Assembly (NCBI GenBank): GCA_948579355.1
Contig: CAPAOV010000032.1
Coordinates: 1 to 18,817, forward strand
Reading direction: 5' to 3'
Origin: an uncultured Eubacterium sp.
GTDB taxonomy: Bacteria; Bacillota; Clostridia; Lachnospirales; Lachnospiraceae
DNA length: 18,817 nt
This document shows positions 1 through 7,383 of this stretch, in pieces; the first letter of the stretch is position 1; each line of letters begins with the position of its first letter. Under the pieces are notes generated by a model. That model was not told the DNA's origin. It ran no database searches and saw nothing but the letters and a program-made list of their open reading frames with translations. A program made the translations under genes and the position numbers.

Positions 1-133
1 CCAGATTACCCATTCGATCTTTATCCCAAAATCCAACAGATAACTTTGAATTATCTATTCATTATCCTACCATAAATTTCCAATATTGTCACATTTTTTA
101 TTAAACATTTGCCATTTAAGACTACAATTTCAA

Positions 134-328
134 TTACTGTTTTCCCGTTTTGTTAAAGCAGTGATATACCTCCTGTTTCACTATCCGTTTCCTTTTCCCA
201 CGCAGTATCCATTCCCTTAACCAACATCTATGCAATTCGCAGACTTTTTTAATTTCCACTGCCACTTCGGCAGACAGTTTAACTTTCTGACCTCTATCAC
301 AGCATCTGTATATTTCTCCACAAATCAT
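134..328 (-). CDS. Small hypothetical protein, doubtful
   Basis: A 64-residue reading frame with many Lys, Arg and Cys residues, and a helical-looking middle segment (KLSAEVAVEIKKV). I recognise no family. A stop codon lies a few codons upstream of the ATG, and the only purine-rich stretch (AAAAGGTGAC) sits almost against the start, so the ribosome site is poor. No neighbour gives context. It could be a real small gene, a remnant, or chance. Confidence 0.25.
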   Translation of the reverse strand: MICGEIYRCCDRGQKVKLSAEVAVEIKKVCELHRCWLREWILRGKRKRIVKQEVYHCFNKTGKQ

Positions 329-723
329 GTCACCTTTTCAGTTTTCCACCGTTTCAAATAAAATTGAAAAATAATACTCCTCCGAATAAAGCTCTATCGC
401 TGGCACATGCAGTTTTACCCGTTTATTTTTTCTTTGCCCAATCATCGGCAGCTAAATTAGATCATAAATACCCTGAATGTATTAAGCTATTACGGTCTTT
501 CCAACTCTATACGTTTATGTTATCCATTCCAGAAGATAGGAAAACAACTTAACCGTACAGTTATGCTATTATAATCTATGGAAATATAGAAACCACAATA
601 TTAAGCGATTGTAAGGCGAACACACTGACAACACATGCTGCCAGCAAATAGGAAGACCTTTAGCATAAACTAAAAATCACCCCTGCAATAGCCAAAAACG
701 TAGTATTGATTAGAAAAATATAT
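329..723. other. Gene-poor stretch with no supported feature
   Basis: I see no convincing gene, tRNA or strong hairpin here. A 62-codon plus-strand frame at 364-552 starts with TTG, has no ribosome site and resembles nothing I know. The composition is AT-rich like ordinary intergenic DNA. Confidence 0.5.
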
Positions 724-765
724 AACATGACACAGGGTGTCAGGTTATTTGTGATATTCTATTAT
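724..765 (+). promoter_or_regulatory. Promoter with overlapping palindromic operator
   Basis: The perfect inverted repeat TGACAC-AGG-GTGTCA lies at 728-742. With one mismatch the arms extend to ten bases (724-746). The right arm GTGTCA (737-742) is a fair -35 box, followed after 17 bases by TATTAT (760-765). A regulator bound to the palindrome would therefore cover the -35. The promoter reads toward the GyrI-like remnant and the radical SAM gene. Similar TGACA-type palindromes are often seen near WYL/YafY-type regulators, but no such gene is visible here, so the partner is unknown. Confidence 0.5.
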
Positions 766-792
766 CGTAAGGGGCGCTTGGGGGAAATAGGA

Positions 793-1013
793 ATGGAAAA
801 AGCATTTTACGGGGTGAAAAAATCTCCGGCATAGGGAGCGTTCCGGCTCAAAATTATAGTATGATAAGTAGAAAAGGCAATCCAAACGACCTTGATTTTT
901 CGAAAGAACATTTGAAATATACCATTATGAAACGACAGCCGGATTTTATTTGTGAAGATATCCCAAAAACTGCATTGGATCTTAAGACGAGGAGAGAGTT
1001 ATGCACTTTGTAA
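793..1013 (+). pseudogene. Decayed GyrI-like (small-molecule-binding) domain gene
   Basis: The first ATG frame gives MEKAFYGVKK and then stops. One frame over, translation continues through ISGIGSVPAQNYSMISRKGNPND, which resembles the N-terminal strand and turn of GyrI-like proteins (...VPxxNyxxixGkGnPND). It then jumps to LKYTIMKRQPDFICEDIPKT, which resembles a segment roughly 70 residues further along in intact members. So there is one frameshift, one internal deletion and loss of the C-terminal part. The remnant ends at a TAA (1011-1013) overlapping the start of the radical SAM gene by 13 bases. GyrI-like domains bind drugs or other small molecules, often as effector sensors. The identification rests on remembered family motifs, not a search. 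The 50-codon frame from the ATG at 861 could still be translated. Confidence 0.6.
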
Positions 1014-1873
1014 ATGCGAAAAGTATCTTATCAGCCAAAAACGGAATGAATTTATATCGCGGCTGCTCTCATGGTTGTATCTACTGCGACTCACGAAGCA
1101 GGTGCTATCACATCAAACATGATTTTGAGGACATTGAAGTTAAAGAAAATGCTATCGACCTGTTAGAAAATGCCCTGAAACGAAAACGGGCAAAATGTAT
1201 GTTGGGTACAGGCTCTATGACAGACCCCTATATCCCGCTTGAAAGTAAGATCGGGAATGTCCGCAAAGCGTTAGCTTTAGCAGATCAATATGGTTTTGGC
1301 TTCACTTTGATAACCAAATCTGCCCGGGTATTGCGGGATTTGGATTTATTGAAATCTATCAACGAAAAAACAAAATGTGTTGTACAAATGACGCTGACTA
1401 CCTATGATGAAGATTTGTGCAGAAAAATTGAGCCGAACGTAAGTACCACAAAAGAACGGGTTGAAGCTCTGAAAAAGCTGAACGAAGCGGGTATTCCCAC
1501 GGTTGTTTGGCTTTGTCCTATTCTTCCTTTCCTCAATGATACCGAAGAAAACATCAGAGGCATTTTGGAATACTGCATCGAAGCAAAGGTTTATGGCGTT
1601 ATCTGCTTTGGCATGGGTCTGACCCTTCGCGAGGGAAACAGGCAATATTTTTATAACCAATTAGACCGATTGTTTCCCCACATGAAAGAGAAGTATATGC
1701 GTATTTATGGTACGCAATATCAAATCAGCAGCCCAAAGAACAACGAACTTATGAAAGTATTTCATCAAATATGCGAGGCCAAAAATATCCTGCATGATAA
1801 CGCAAAAATCTTTGCGTATCTATGCAGCTTTGAAGAAAAGAACCGCCCTGTCCAAATCAATCTGTTTGATTAA
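1001..1873 (+). CDS. SPL-family radical SAM protein
   Basis: 290 residues. The radical SAM iron-sulphur motif CxxxCxxC is at C22, C26 and C29 (YRGCSHGCIYCDS), with the YxGCxHxCxYCxxR context typical of the spore-photoproduct-lyase-like (Rv2578c-type) subfamily. It should bind a [4Fe-4S] cluster and cleave S-adenosylmethionine to a 5'-deoxyadenosyl radical. A later GTGSMTDPYIPLE segment and the C-terminal QINLF are also typical. The substrate of this subfamily is not established, and it should not be called a spore photoproduct lyase. AGGAG at 990-994 fixes the start. The gene follows the GyrI-like remnant under the same promoter. Its end overlaps the convergent HxlR gene by 17 bases. Length is normal and the gene looks intact. 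Confidence 0.9.
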   Translation: MHFVNAKSILSAKNGMNLYRGCSHGCIYCDSRSRCYHIKHDFEDIEVKENAIDLLENALKRKRAKCMLGTGSMTDPYIPLESKIGNVRKALALADQYGFGFTLITKSARVLRDLDLLKSINEKTKCVVQMTLTTYDEDLCRKIEPNVSTTKERVEALKKLNEAGIPTVVWLCPILPFLNDTEENIRGILEYCIEAKVYGVICFGMGLTLREGNRQYFYNQLDRLFPHMKEKYMRIYGTQYQISSPKNNELMKVFHQICEAKNILHDNAKIFAYLCSFEEKNRPVQINLFD

Positions 1874-2204
1874 CTTTCGGACAACCACCGTTTTTCTGTT
1901 TATATTCCGTCCCCCACTTTACCATAGCGTCCAAAATGGGTTTTAAACTATACCCTGTTTCCGTCAAAGTATATTCTACCCGCGGCGGCACTTCCGCATA
2001 TACTTTCCGGGTGAGTAAACCACTATCCTCCATGGAACGCAGATTTGCCGTTAAAACTTTTTGAGAAACATTGCCGACAGACTTTTTTATTTCCCCAAAT
2101 CGTTTCGTACCGTCTAATAAATCACGGATAATCAACACTTTCCAGCGGTCGCTGATCAACATTAAGGTAATTTCTACCGGACAGGCAGGTAAACTTTTTT
2201 CCAT
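1857..2204 (-). CDS. HxlR-family transcriptional regulator
   Basis: 115 residues with the HxlR winged-helix signature: CPVEITLMLISDRWKVLIIRD, then FGEIKKSVGNVSQKVLTANL as the recognition region, and the wing R-V-E-Y-T-L-T-E-T-G. Cys8 is in the position of the redox-sensing cysteine of many HxlR/YodB-type regulators, which respond to electrophiles, quinones or disulphide stress. I chose the ATG at 2204 because GGAGG sits five bases upstream. The in-frame ATG four codons earlier would place that ribosome site inside the gene. The gene diverges from an NAD(P)-binding protein, a common arrangement in which the regulator controls the redox gene. Two inverted repeats lie between them. The stop overlaps the end of the radical SAM gene. 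Confidence 0.92.
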   Translation of the reverse strand: MEKSLPACPVEITLMLISDRWKVLIIRDLLDGTKRFGEIKKSVGNVSQKVLTANLRSMEDSGLLTRKVYAEVPPRVEYTLTETGYSLKPILDAMVKWGTEYKQKNGGCPKVNQTD

Positions 2205-2224
2205 AAAACCCTCCATTTCTCACA

Positions 2225-2297
2225 ATAGTTTCCTTTTGGCAACTATGGCACAATAAAGTGCGTACTTTACGTTTTTTCCCTATGGATCTATTATAAT
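2225..2297. promoter_or_regulatory. HxlR divergent operator-promoter region
   Basis: There are two dyads between the divergent genes. The first is ATAGTTTCC-TTTT-GGCAACTAT at 2225-2246, with nine-base arms and one mismatch. The second is TAAAGT-GCGT-ACTTTA at 2254-2269, with perfect six-base arms. TATAAT at 2292-2297 is a consensus -10 for the plus-strand gene. I could not find a well-spaced -35, as expected for an activator-dependent or imperfect promoter. The likely ligand is the adjacent HxlR protein. This is inference from position and symmetry. Confidence 0.6.
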
Positions 2298-2359
2298 CCT
2301 GTAAGCGGGAAAAACAAGCCGCAAACGAACGCAAAAAAAGAAAACAGGAGGAATAAACT

Positions 2360-2989
2360 ATGAAAATCGCAGTTATTTGTGCAAATGGGAAAGCGGGTAA
2401 ATTGATTGTCCGCGAAGCGATTACAAGAGGAGCAGACGTTACCGCCGTTGTGCGCGGCGAAAACCAGTCGGCAGCAACAAACGTCATCAGGAAAGATCTG
2501 TTTGACTTGACTATAGCCGATTTGGAGGGTTTTGATGTCGTAATCGACGCTTTTGGCGCATGGACGCCGGAAACCCTGCCGCAGCACAGTGCCTCTCTGA
2601 AGCATCTTTGCGACCTTGTAAGCGGTAAGGAAACAAGGCTTCTTGTCGTCGGCGGTGCGGGCAGCCTGTATGTGAATGCGGAGCATACGGTACAGGTTAT
2701 GGACGGAGCAGACTTCCCGGAAGCGTTTAAGCCGCTTGCTTTCCATATGGGCAGGGCGCTGGATGCGCTTCGTACCAGAGCAGATGTGAAATGGACCTAT
2801 CTCAGTCCTGCCGGAGATTTTCAGGCAGACGGCGTAAGAACCGGTAAATACATTTTAGGCGGTGAAGAGTTGCTATTAAATGCAAAAGGAGAAAGTGTAA
2901 TCAGTTATGCCGACTATGCGGTTGCTATGGTTGACGAAGCGTTACATGGAAACCACGTACAACAAAGAATTTCCGTTGTAGCGCAGTAG
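2360..2989 (+). CDS. NAD(P)-binding oxidoreductase-like protein (NmrA/YwnB-like)
   Basis: 209 residues with an N-terminal Rossmann fold. It starts MKIAVICANGKAGKLI, a variant of the GxxGxxG dinucleotide motif, followed by a long helix, then V-T-A-V-V-R and a D-V-V-I-D-A-F-G-A strand. The segment LLVVGGAGSLYV is typical of the atypical short-chain dehydrogenase group that includes NmrA- and YwnB-like proteins. The usual YxxxK catalytic pair is not evident, so it may sense or reduce rather than act as a classical dehydrogenase. AGGAGG at 2346-2351 fixes the start. It is divergent from the HxlR gene, its probable regulator, and 45 bases upstream of the sirtuin with no terminator between, so the two are probably co-transcribed. 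The substrate is unknown. Confidence 0.85.
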   Translation: MKIAVICANGKAGKLIVREAITRGADVTAVVRGENQSAATNVIRKDLFDLTIADLEGFDVVIDAFGAWTPETLPQHSASLKHLCDLVSGKETRLLVVGGAGSLYVNAEHTVQVMDGADFPEAFKPLAFHMGRALDALRTRADVKWTYLSPAGDFQADGVRTGKYILGGEELLLNAKGESVISYADYAVAMVDEALHGNHVQQRISVVAQ

Positions 2990-3034
2990 GCAGGCCGGTC
3001 GTCCATGAAAAAGGTGTGAAAAGAGATTGTTACT

Positions 3035-3895
3035 ATGAGATCAACAAAGAATACTAGGGATGCTGTCAGAAAAATAAAAGAAAAATTGAAGAATGCTGAT
3101 GCCGTCGTGATTGGTGCAGGAGCAGGACTGTCTACATCTGCCGGATTTACTTATTCCGGCAAACGTTTCGAAGATACCTTCCCAGACTTTATTGAAAAAT
3201 ATGGTTTCCGTGATATGTATGCGGCAGGCTTTTACCCATACGGTACATTAGAAGAGTATTGGGCCTATTGGAGCCGTTACATTTTCATTAACCGTTATCA
3301 AAATGCCCCTAAAAGCGTTTACAGCGATTTATATAAGTTGGTTCGGGACAAGGACTATTTTGTTTTGACAACAAATGTAGACCACTGTTTTCAAAAGGCA
3401 GGTTTTGATAAAAAGAGACTCTTTTATACACAGGGCGATTACGGATTATGGCAATGTGCAAAGCCTTGCCACAGCAAGACGTATGATAACGAAACAACGA
3501 TTCAAAAAATGGTTGCCGAACAGGAAAGTATGCGTATTCCATCTAAGTTAATCCCTTACTGCCCCGTTTGCGGCGCGCCTATGGCAATGAATTTACGGGC
3601 AGATAATACTTTTGTTGAAGACAGTGGCTGGCATATTGCGGCAGACAGGTATCAGGATTTTATACGCCGTCATGAAGGAATGAAAATTTTATATCTGGAA
3701 TTGGGTGTCGGCGGTAACACGCCGGGAATTATCAAATATCCGTTCTGGCAAATGACTTATAGCAATCCAAATGCGGCCTATATCTGTATCAATCTGTCGG
3801 AAGCTTATGTCCCCGCAGAGATCAGGAAACAATCTATCTGCATTGACAATGACATCGGAGATATTCTGCAGCAGCTTACTGCACATGCCCTTTAA
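3035..3895 (+). CDS. SirTM-like SIR2-family protein (class M sirtuin)
   Basis: 286 residues. The NAD-binding motif GAGAGLSTSAG is at 27-37, TTNVDH at 112-117, and a zinc site is formed by C141, C145, C176 and C179. Where ordinary deacetylating sirtuins have the catalytic His of the HG motif, this has Gln133 (YTQGDYG). That substitution, with the overall sequence, points to the macrodomain-linked SirTM class, whose studied members ADP-ribosylate a lipoylated GcvH-like protein under oxidative stress. Those members usually sit beside a macrodomain protein, GcvH-L and a lipoate ligase. None is present here, and the neighbours are an NAD(P)-binding protein and an HxlR regulator. The ribosome site (AAAAGAGA) is weak. 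The target in this organism is unknown. Confidence 0.87.
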   Translation: MRSTKNTRDAVRKIKEKLKNADAVVIGAGAGLSTSAGFTYSGKRFEDTFPDFIEKYGFRDMYAAGFYPYGTLEEYWAYWSRYIFINRYQNAPKSVYSDLYKLVRDKDYFVLTTNVDHCFQKAGFDKKRLFYTQGDYGLWQCAKPCHSKTYDNETTIQKMVAEQESMRIPSKLIPYCPVCGAPMAMNLRADNTFVEDSGWHIAADRYQDFIRRHEGMKILYLELGVGGNTPGIIKYPFWQMTYSNPNAAYICINLSEAYVPAEIRKQSICIDNDIGDILQQLTAHAL

Positions 3896-3941
3896 TAAAT
3901 AAGATGCCACAAGACGATGGCGGCATAAGTATACTGGAAAA

Positions 3942-3975
3942 AGCGCACCTGCTCTAAGGCAGATGCGCTCCTTTT
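3942..3975. terminator. Bidirectional intrinsic terminator
   Basis: Eleven-base arms AGCGCACCTGC (3942-3952) and GCAGATGCGCT (3959-3969), with one mismatch and a six-base loop. CCTTTT follows on the plus strand, and five T residues follow on the minus strand. It lies between the convergent sirtuin and Mrp genes and can serve both. Confidence 0.8.
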
Positions 3976-4062
3976 AAGAAAGCCCCCGGATTTTCATCCG
4001 TTCACACGTTCCAAAAACCTTGCGGATTACAGTCAGCGTATGCCGTCCCCATTTCATCAGCT

Positions 4063-4908
4063 TCACGTTCCGCCGCATCCAGGCTCTATCCCTTCAGCCA
4101 GTTCCGCCAGCCAATCTGCCTCAAAATCCGCAATACTGCCTCTGTCACAGGCCGCCGCCAGTCCGGAATCGACAGGAATCTGCGCCGTCATACCAATCCC
4201 ATATTCTTCCGCTGACTGCTTTACATGACTGTCCCCAAAGATAAAATGCTTCTCATGACAGGACGGACATTCAAAATATGCCATATTCTCTACAATGCCA
4301 AGCACCGGGATTTGCAGCATCTCCGCCATTTTCACAGCCTTTCCCACGATCATCCCAACCAGCTCCTGTGGGGAAGTCACTACAACGATCCCGTCCACCG
4401 GCAGAGACTGGAATACCGTTAACGGTACGTCTCCGGTTCCCGGCGGCATATCCACAAACATATAGTCCACATCCCCCCAGCAGACGTCTGACCAGAACTG
4501 TTTTACCATACCTGCAATCAGCGGCCCCCGCCATATTACAGGGTCCGTGTCATGCTCCAAAAGCAGATTGACGGACATGATCTTCACCCCGTCTTTCGTT
4601 TCCGCCGGAAGTATCCCCTTCTCATCGCTCACCGCTTTTTTTCGGATACCAAACATACGCGGAATAGACGGCCCCGTTATATCCGCATCCAAAATGGCGC
4701 ACCGGTATCCCTTTTTCTGCATGGCGGATGCCAGCAGGGAAGTCACCAGAGATTTTCCCACGCCGCCTTTTCCACTGACAATGCCGATTACCTTTTTCAC
4801 ATGAGATGCGGCATTCGGTTCTTCCAGCAGACTCTGCGGCGCTTTTCGTTCCGCGCAGTCGCTTCCGCATTCCCCGCAGTTATGGGAACAGTTTTCACTT
4901 TCACGCAT
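4063..4908 (-). CDS. Mrp/NBP35-family P-loop ATPase
   Basis: 281 residues from the ATG at 4908. A Cys-rich N-terminus (C7, C11, C14, C18 in CSHNCGECGSDC) probably holds an iron-sulphur cluster. It is followed by the deviant Walker A motif GKGGVGKS, the switch segment DADITGPSIPRMFG, and VDMPPGTGD. A later CPSC pair in ENMAYFECPSC is the conserved bridging cluster site of ApbC/Mrp/Nbp35 proteins. These proteins carry and transfer iron-sulphur clusters to apo-proteins in the cytosol. A longer frame extends to 5118, but the start here has GGAGG eight bases upstream and overlaps the stop of the preceding gene by eight bases, as expected for translational coupling. The paired NifX-domain gene suggests joint metal-cluster handling. 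Confidence 0.92.
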   Translation of the reverse strand: MRESENCSHNCGECGSDCAERKAPQSLLEEPNAASHVKKVIGIVSGKGGVGKSLVTSLLASAMQKKGYRCAILDADITGPSIPRMFGIRKKAVSDEKGILPAETKDGVKIMSVNLLLEHDTDPVIWRGPLIAGMVKQFWSDVCWGDVDYMFVDMPPGTGDVPLTVFQSLPVDGIVVVTSPQELVGMIVGKAVKMAEMLQIPVLGIVENMAYFECPSCHEKHFIFGDSHVKQSAEEYGIGMTAQIPVDSGLAAACDRGSIADFEADWLAELAEGIEPGCGGT

Positions 4909-5686
4909 TACCAATACCTCCATTGCCCAAGCAGCCATGCTTATCTTCCCTGCAGTGATGACCTTCGCCATGATGACCGTGATGATCGCAGTGAACATCC
5001 GGGTCAAACGTAAGTCTCCCAGCAAGCAGCGCATCCACAGCTTCATCCGTCCCGCCGGATACTCCTCCGTAAAGACGGATGCCTGCCTCTGCCAAAGCAG
5101 CCTGTGCGCCTGCTCCAATCCCTCCGCAGATCAGTGTATCCACCTTATACGCGGACAGCATACCTGCCAGAGCGCCATGACCGCTTCCGTTTGTCTCCAC
5201 GACCTGCGCCCCGGCAACTTTCCCATCCGCAATCTCATAAATCTTAAACTGTTCCGTATGCCCAAAATGTGGGAACACCTTTCCATTTTCATAAGTAACC
5301 GCAATCTTCATAATCCCGTCTTCCTTTCTCTTTCCGGCAGTTTCAGCCGCATACTTTGCTCTGTCACATTTTTTACCACAGCATCTCCATGCAGAGCCGT
5401 CACAGAGCGCATAATTTCCGCCGGAAATATAAAGAGTCTTTCCACCTACAATACAGTCTGCAATCTTCGTTCTGGCCCTTTCATACATTTCCGTGACTGT
5501 AGTGCGGGAAACCCCCATCTGCCTGGCGCACTGCTCATGGGTTCTCTTCTCATAATCGATCAGGCGAACCGCCTCATATTCATCCACTGCCAGCAGAACC
5601 TGTTCCGTACTCCCCGCACCGCAAGGTGCAAAACTGTCATATTTAGGTTCCAGACAAATCCTCCTGCACCGAACCGGCCTCGCCAT
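4901..5686 (-). CDS. DUF134 - NifX/NifB-like fusion protein
   Basis: 261 residues in two parts. Residues 1-110 are DUF134: MARPVRCRRI, the segment VLLAVDEYEAVRLIDYE, and a sigma-70-region-4-like HTH at about 47-70 (CARQMGVSRTTVTEMYERAR), plus several cysteines. From Met126 (MKIAVTYENGKVFPHFGHTE) comes a dinitrogenase iron-molybdenum cofactor (NifX/NifB C-terminal) domain, ending in a His/Cys-rich tail (HCDHHGHHGEGHHC) suited to metal binding. There are no other nitrogenase genes here. Such domains occur in many anaerobes that do not fix nitrogen. Met126 (5311) has its own ribosome-site-like AAGGAAG, so the NifX part may also be made separately. GGAGG seven bases upstream fixes the main start. 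The stop overlaps the Mrp start. Confidence 0.85.
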   Translation of the reverse strand: MARPVRCRRICLEPKYDSFAPCGAGSTEQVLLAVDEYEAVRLIDYEKRTHEQCARQMGVSRTTVTEMYERARTKIADCIVGGKTLYISGGNYALCDGSAWRCCGKKCDRAKYAAETAGKRKEDGIMKIAVTYENGKVFPHFGHTEQFKIYEIADGKVAGAQVVETNGSGHGALAGMLSAYKVDTLICGGIGAGAQAALAEAGIRLYGGVSGGTDEAVDALLAGRLTFDPDVHCDHHGHHGEGHHCREDKHGCLGNGGIGNA

Positions 5687-5720
5687 ACACGCACCTCCAT
5701 TTCCGACATATGACGATAAT

Positions 5721-5749
5721 ATAATAACGCAGAACTACACAAAATACAA
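5721..5749 (-). promoter_or_regulatory. Promoter of the DUF134-NifX/Mrp operon
   Basis: Reading on the minus strand, TTGTAT (5744-5749) is followed after exactly 17 bases by TATTAT (5721-5726), about 34 bases upstream of the DUF134 start codon. Five of six bases match at -10 and four of six at -35. I see no clear operator beside it. Confidence 0.55.
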
Positions 5750-5804
5750 GATACTGTTACTTGCTCTTCCACATTTTTACAATCATCCAGATCAACCGGG
5801 ATTT

Positions 5805-6410
5805 TCAATCCGCGTCTGGTTGTTGCCCATCATGGGCATTCCACTGGCATTCCATTATTTGCATATCCGTAAATATTGCTTTGAAAGAAGACTCTTCCGG
5901 TGAACAGGCATAAATGCCAAATTGAATCTTCCCATTTCCCTTCAGCATATGGCAGATTCTCATCTGGTCAAAATGAATTCCATCTGTAGAGCACTCGACA
6001 CAATAATCGTCCTCCCGGCGGCTGAAACGGTACCACATAGATTTTACCGAAGCATCAATAACCGTGGTAGCCCAGTCAGAATAGCCCCCATTTGTTACAA
6101 CACTGCCCAAATGCTGGTATTTTTCATTTTCGTATTCAACGGATGCTTTTAACCAGTTTTCACTGTCGAGATACATCACGATCCCGCACTGGTCAAACCT
6201 GTGGCAGCTTTCCGCAAATTCTGTTTTTACAACAAAACTAAAATATTTCTCATCCGTTTCCATCTGAAACACCGGGGCATTATCATTTTGAAAATGATAA
6301 TAAGTCCTCTGCCATAAATCAGTATGTTGTTTTGTAGTAATTTCAATTCTTCCGTTTTCGATTTTATAATCCCGCGGCTCCCTTGTCCATTTAAATTTGG
6401 CTATATTCAT
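5805..6410 (-). CDS. DUF1349 domain protein
   Basis: 201 residues with the features of DUF1349 (concanavalin-like beta sandwich): WQRTYYHFQNDNAPVF near the N-terminus, CGIVMYLDSENWLKASVEYEN in the middle, then YRFSRREDDYCVECSTDG and IQFGIYACSPEESSFKA. Related proteins are described as possible sugar-binding or enolase-regulator-like proteins, but no firm function is known. There is no signal peptide, so it is probably cytosolic. A GTG two codons upstream is possible, but the ATG at 6410 is nine bases after GGGAGG and fits better. It lies 94 bases downstream of the MmcQ gene on the same strand, with no terminator between, so the two may be co-transcribed. Confidence 0.85.
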   Translation of the reverse strand: MNIAKFKWTREPRDYKIENGRIEITTKQHTDLWQRTYYHFQNDNAPVFQMETDEKYFSFVVKTEFAESCHRFDQCGIVMYLDSENWLKASVEYENEKYQHLGSVVTNGGYSDWATTVIDASVKSMWYRFSRREDDYCVECSTDGIHFDQMRICHMLKGNGKIQFGIYACSPEESSFKAIFTDMQIMECQWNAHDGQQPDAD

Positions 6411-6504
6411 TATCACTTACCTCCCAATTATGATCTGCCGGACACCCCCGGCGTCAAAATTAAACCTCCATTCTTTGCAGATTTACATAATGGTTCCTTC
6501 GTTT

Positions 6505-7164
6505 TTACTTTGCCAGCAGATAACTTTCGTCAATCCTGCGGCAGATCTCCTCCAATGGGACAGAGCCGTCCAGAATGATAGTGTACCAGTGCTTCTTGTT
6601 CATATGCCAGCCAGGGTAATAGCGCTCATTGTCGATCAGGTTTTCCAATTTCTCCGGTTGGCTGCGCAGGTCGATAATCTCAACCATTTCGTCCGACCGG
6701 ATGCCGAGCTTGCGCCTGGAGACAGTCAAGAGAATGCCGTACCATTTCCTGTTATCCCGGCGCCGCCATACGGCGTTGCCAGGAAACTTCCCCCACAGAT
6801 ATTCCAACTCATCTCCATATTTCTCACGGATATACGCAATGAGCTTAACAGACTGCTCCGCTTTGAAAATTGTTAATTCATAGCATCGATCGGCAATATC
6901 CTGCAAAACGGCGGCAACCGCCGTTCTGATTTCACCCACATATTTTCCGGCGGCATCTGTCTTATAAAGGACATATTCCTCACCTGTGGCGGCTTCCATC
7001 AACCTTGTGTCAGGCACAGCATTTTTGCCGATAGAGACTTCTAAATGGAATTCGCCATTTAATACATCGGCGTCGTAACGGTAAGTACCGAGAACTTCTT
7101 GAAAGCCATAGGTTTCCAGCTTTCCGGGAATGACTTTTTGACGCCGGAAAATATCTTCAAACAT
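6505..7164 (-). CDS. MmcQ/YjbR-family protein
   Basis: 219 residues. It starts MFEDIFRRQK and carries the MmcQ/YjbR (CyaY-like fold) signature in its second half: LEYLWGKFPGNAVWRR, then NRKWYGILLTVSRRKLG and EIIDLRSQPEKLENLID, then ERYYPGWHMNKKHWYTIILDG. The fold is linked to DNA binding, but the cellular role is not established. The extra N-terminal half (about 100 residues: RYDADVLNGEFHLEVSIG, TGEEYVLYKTDAAGKYVGEI) is common in clostridial members. A longer frame to 7224 exists. The ATG at 7164 was chosen because GGAGG lies ten bases upstream and family similarity begins there. It overlaps the end of a damaged upstream frame. Confidence 0.87.
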   Translation of the reverse strand: MFEDIFRRQKVIPGKLETYGFQEVLGTYRYDADVLNGEFHLEVSIGKNAVPDTRLMEAATGEEYVLYKTDAAGKYVGEIRTAVAAVLQDIADRCYELTIFKAEQSVKLIAYIREKYGDELEYLWGKFPGNAVWRRRDNRKWYGILLTVSRRKLGIRSDEMVEIIDLRSQPEKLENLIDNERYYPGWHMNKKHWYTIILDGSVPLEEICRRIDESYLLAK

Positions 7165-7350
7165 TATCTGCCTGCCTCCATAAATCTTCAGGTTTGTCCT
7201 TAAAGCAACCCAGCATATGCTCATAAATGTTTCTGGTCCGCTCCTCCTCTCCCCATGATAATGCCTCTATTCCGATTTGTCGATAGCTTTATGATACCGC
7301 AATTGCTTTTCAGGTGAAATACGCTTTGATGTTGTATCATTTTTAATCAA
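7157..7350 (-). pseudogene. Frameshifted gene remnant upstream of mmcQ-like gene
   Basis: Two minus-strand frames look like halves of one protein. From about 7350, KRISPEKQLRYHKAIDKSE runs into a stop. In the next frame, a protein-like stretch of 43 codons (IEALSWGEEERTRNIYEHML, then GCFKDKPEDLWRQADNV) ends at 7157, overlapping the MmcQ start by eight bases. There is no ATG for the second part. The amino-acid make-up and charge pattern look coding, and a single-base shift near 7275 would join them. I do not recognise the family. It could be the tail of a regulator or enzyme once co-transcribed with mmcQ. Confidence 0.4.
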
Positions 7351-7383
7351 GAAAAACTATATTCTTTACTAATTTCCAATCCT

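Noticed and set aside
1..60. A minus-strand open frame running off the left edge (KLSVGFWDKDRMGN)
   Set aside because: It looks mildly coding but has no start codon or ribosome site inside the window and is too short to assign.
364..552. 62-codon plus-strand frame
   Set aside because: TTG start with no ribosome site, no family resemblance and no context.
5560..5808. 82-codon minus-strand frame before DUF134
   Set aside because: It starts with TTG inside the end of the DUF1349 gene, overlaps the DUF134 promoter and runs into the DUF134 gene in another frame.
6437..6452. GCCGG/CCGGC hairpin between the MmcQ and DUF1349 genes
   Set aside because: Only five base pairs and no T-run on either strand, so not a terminator.
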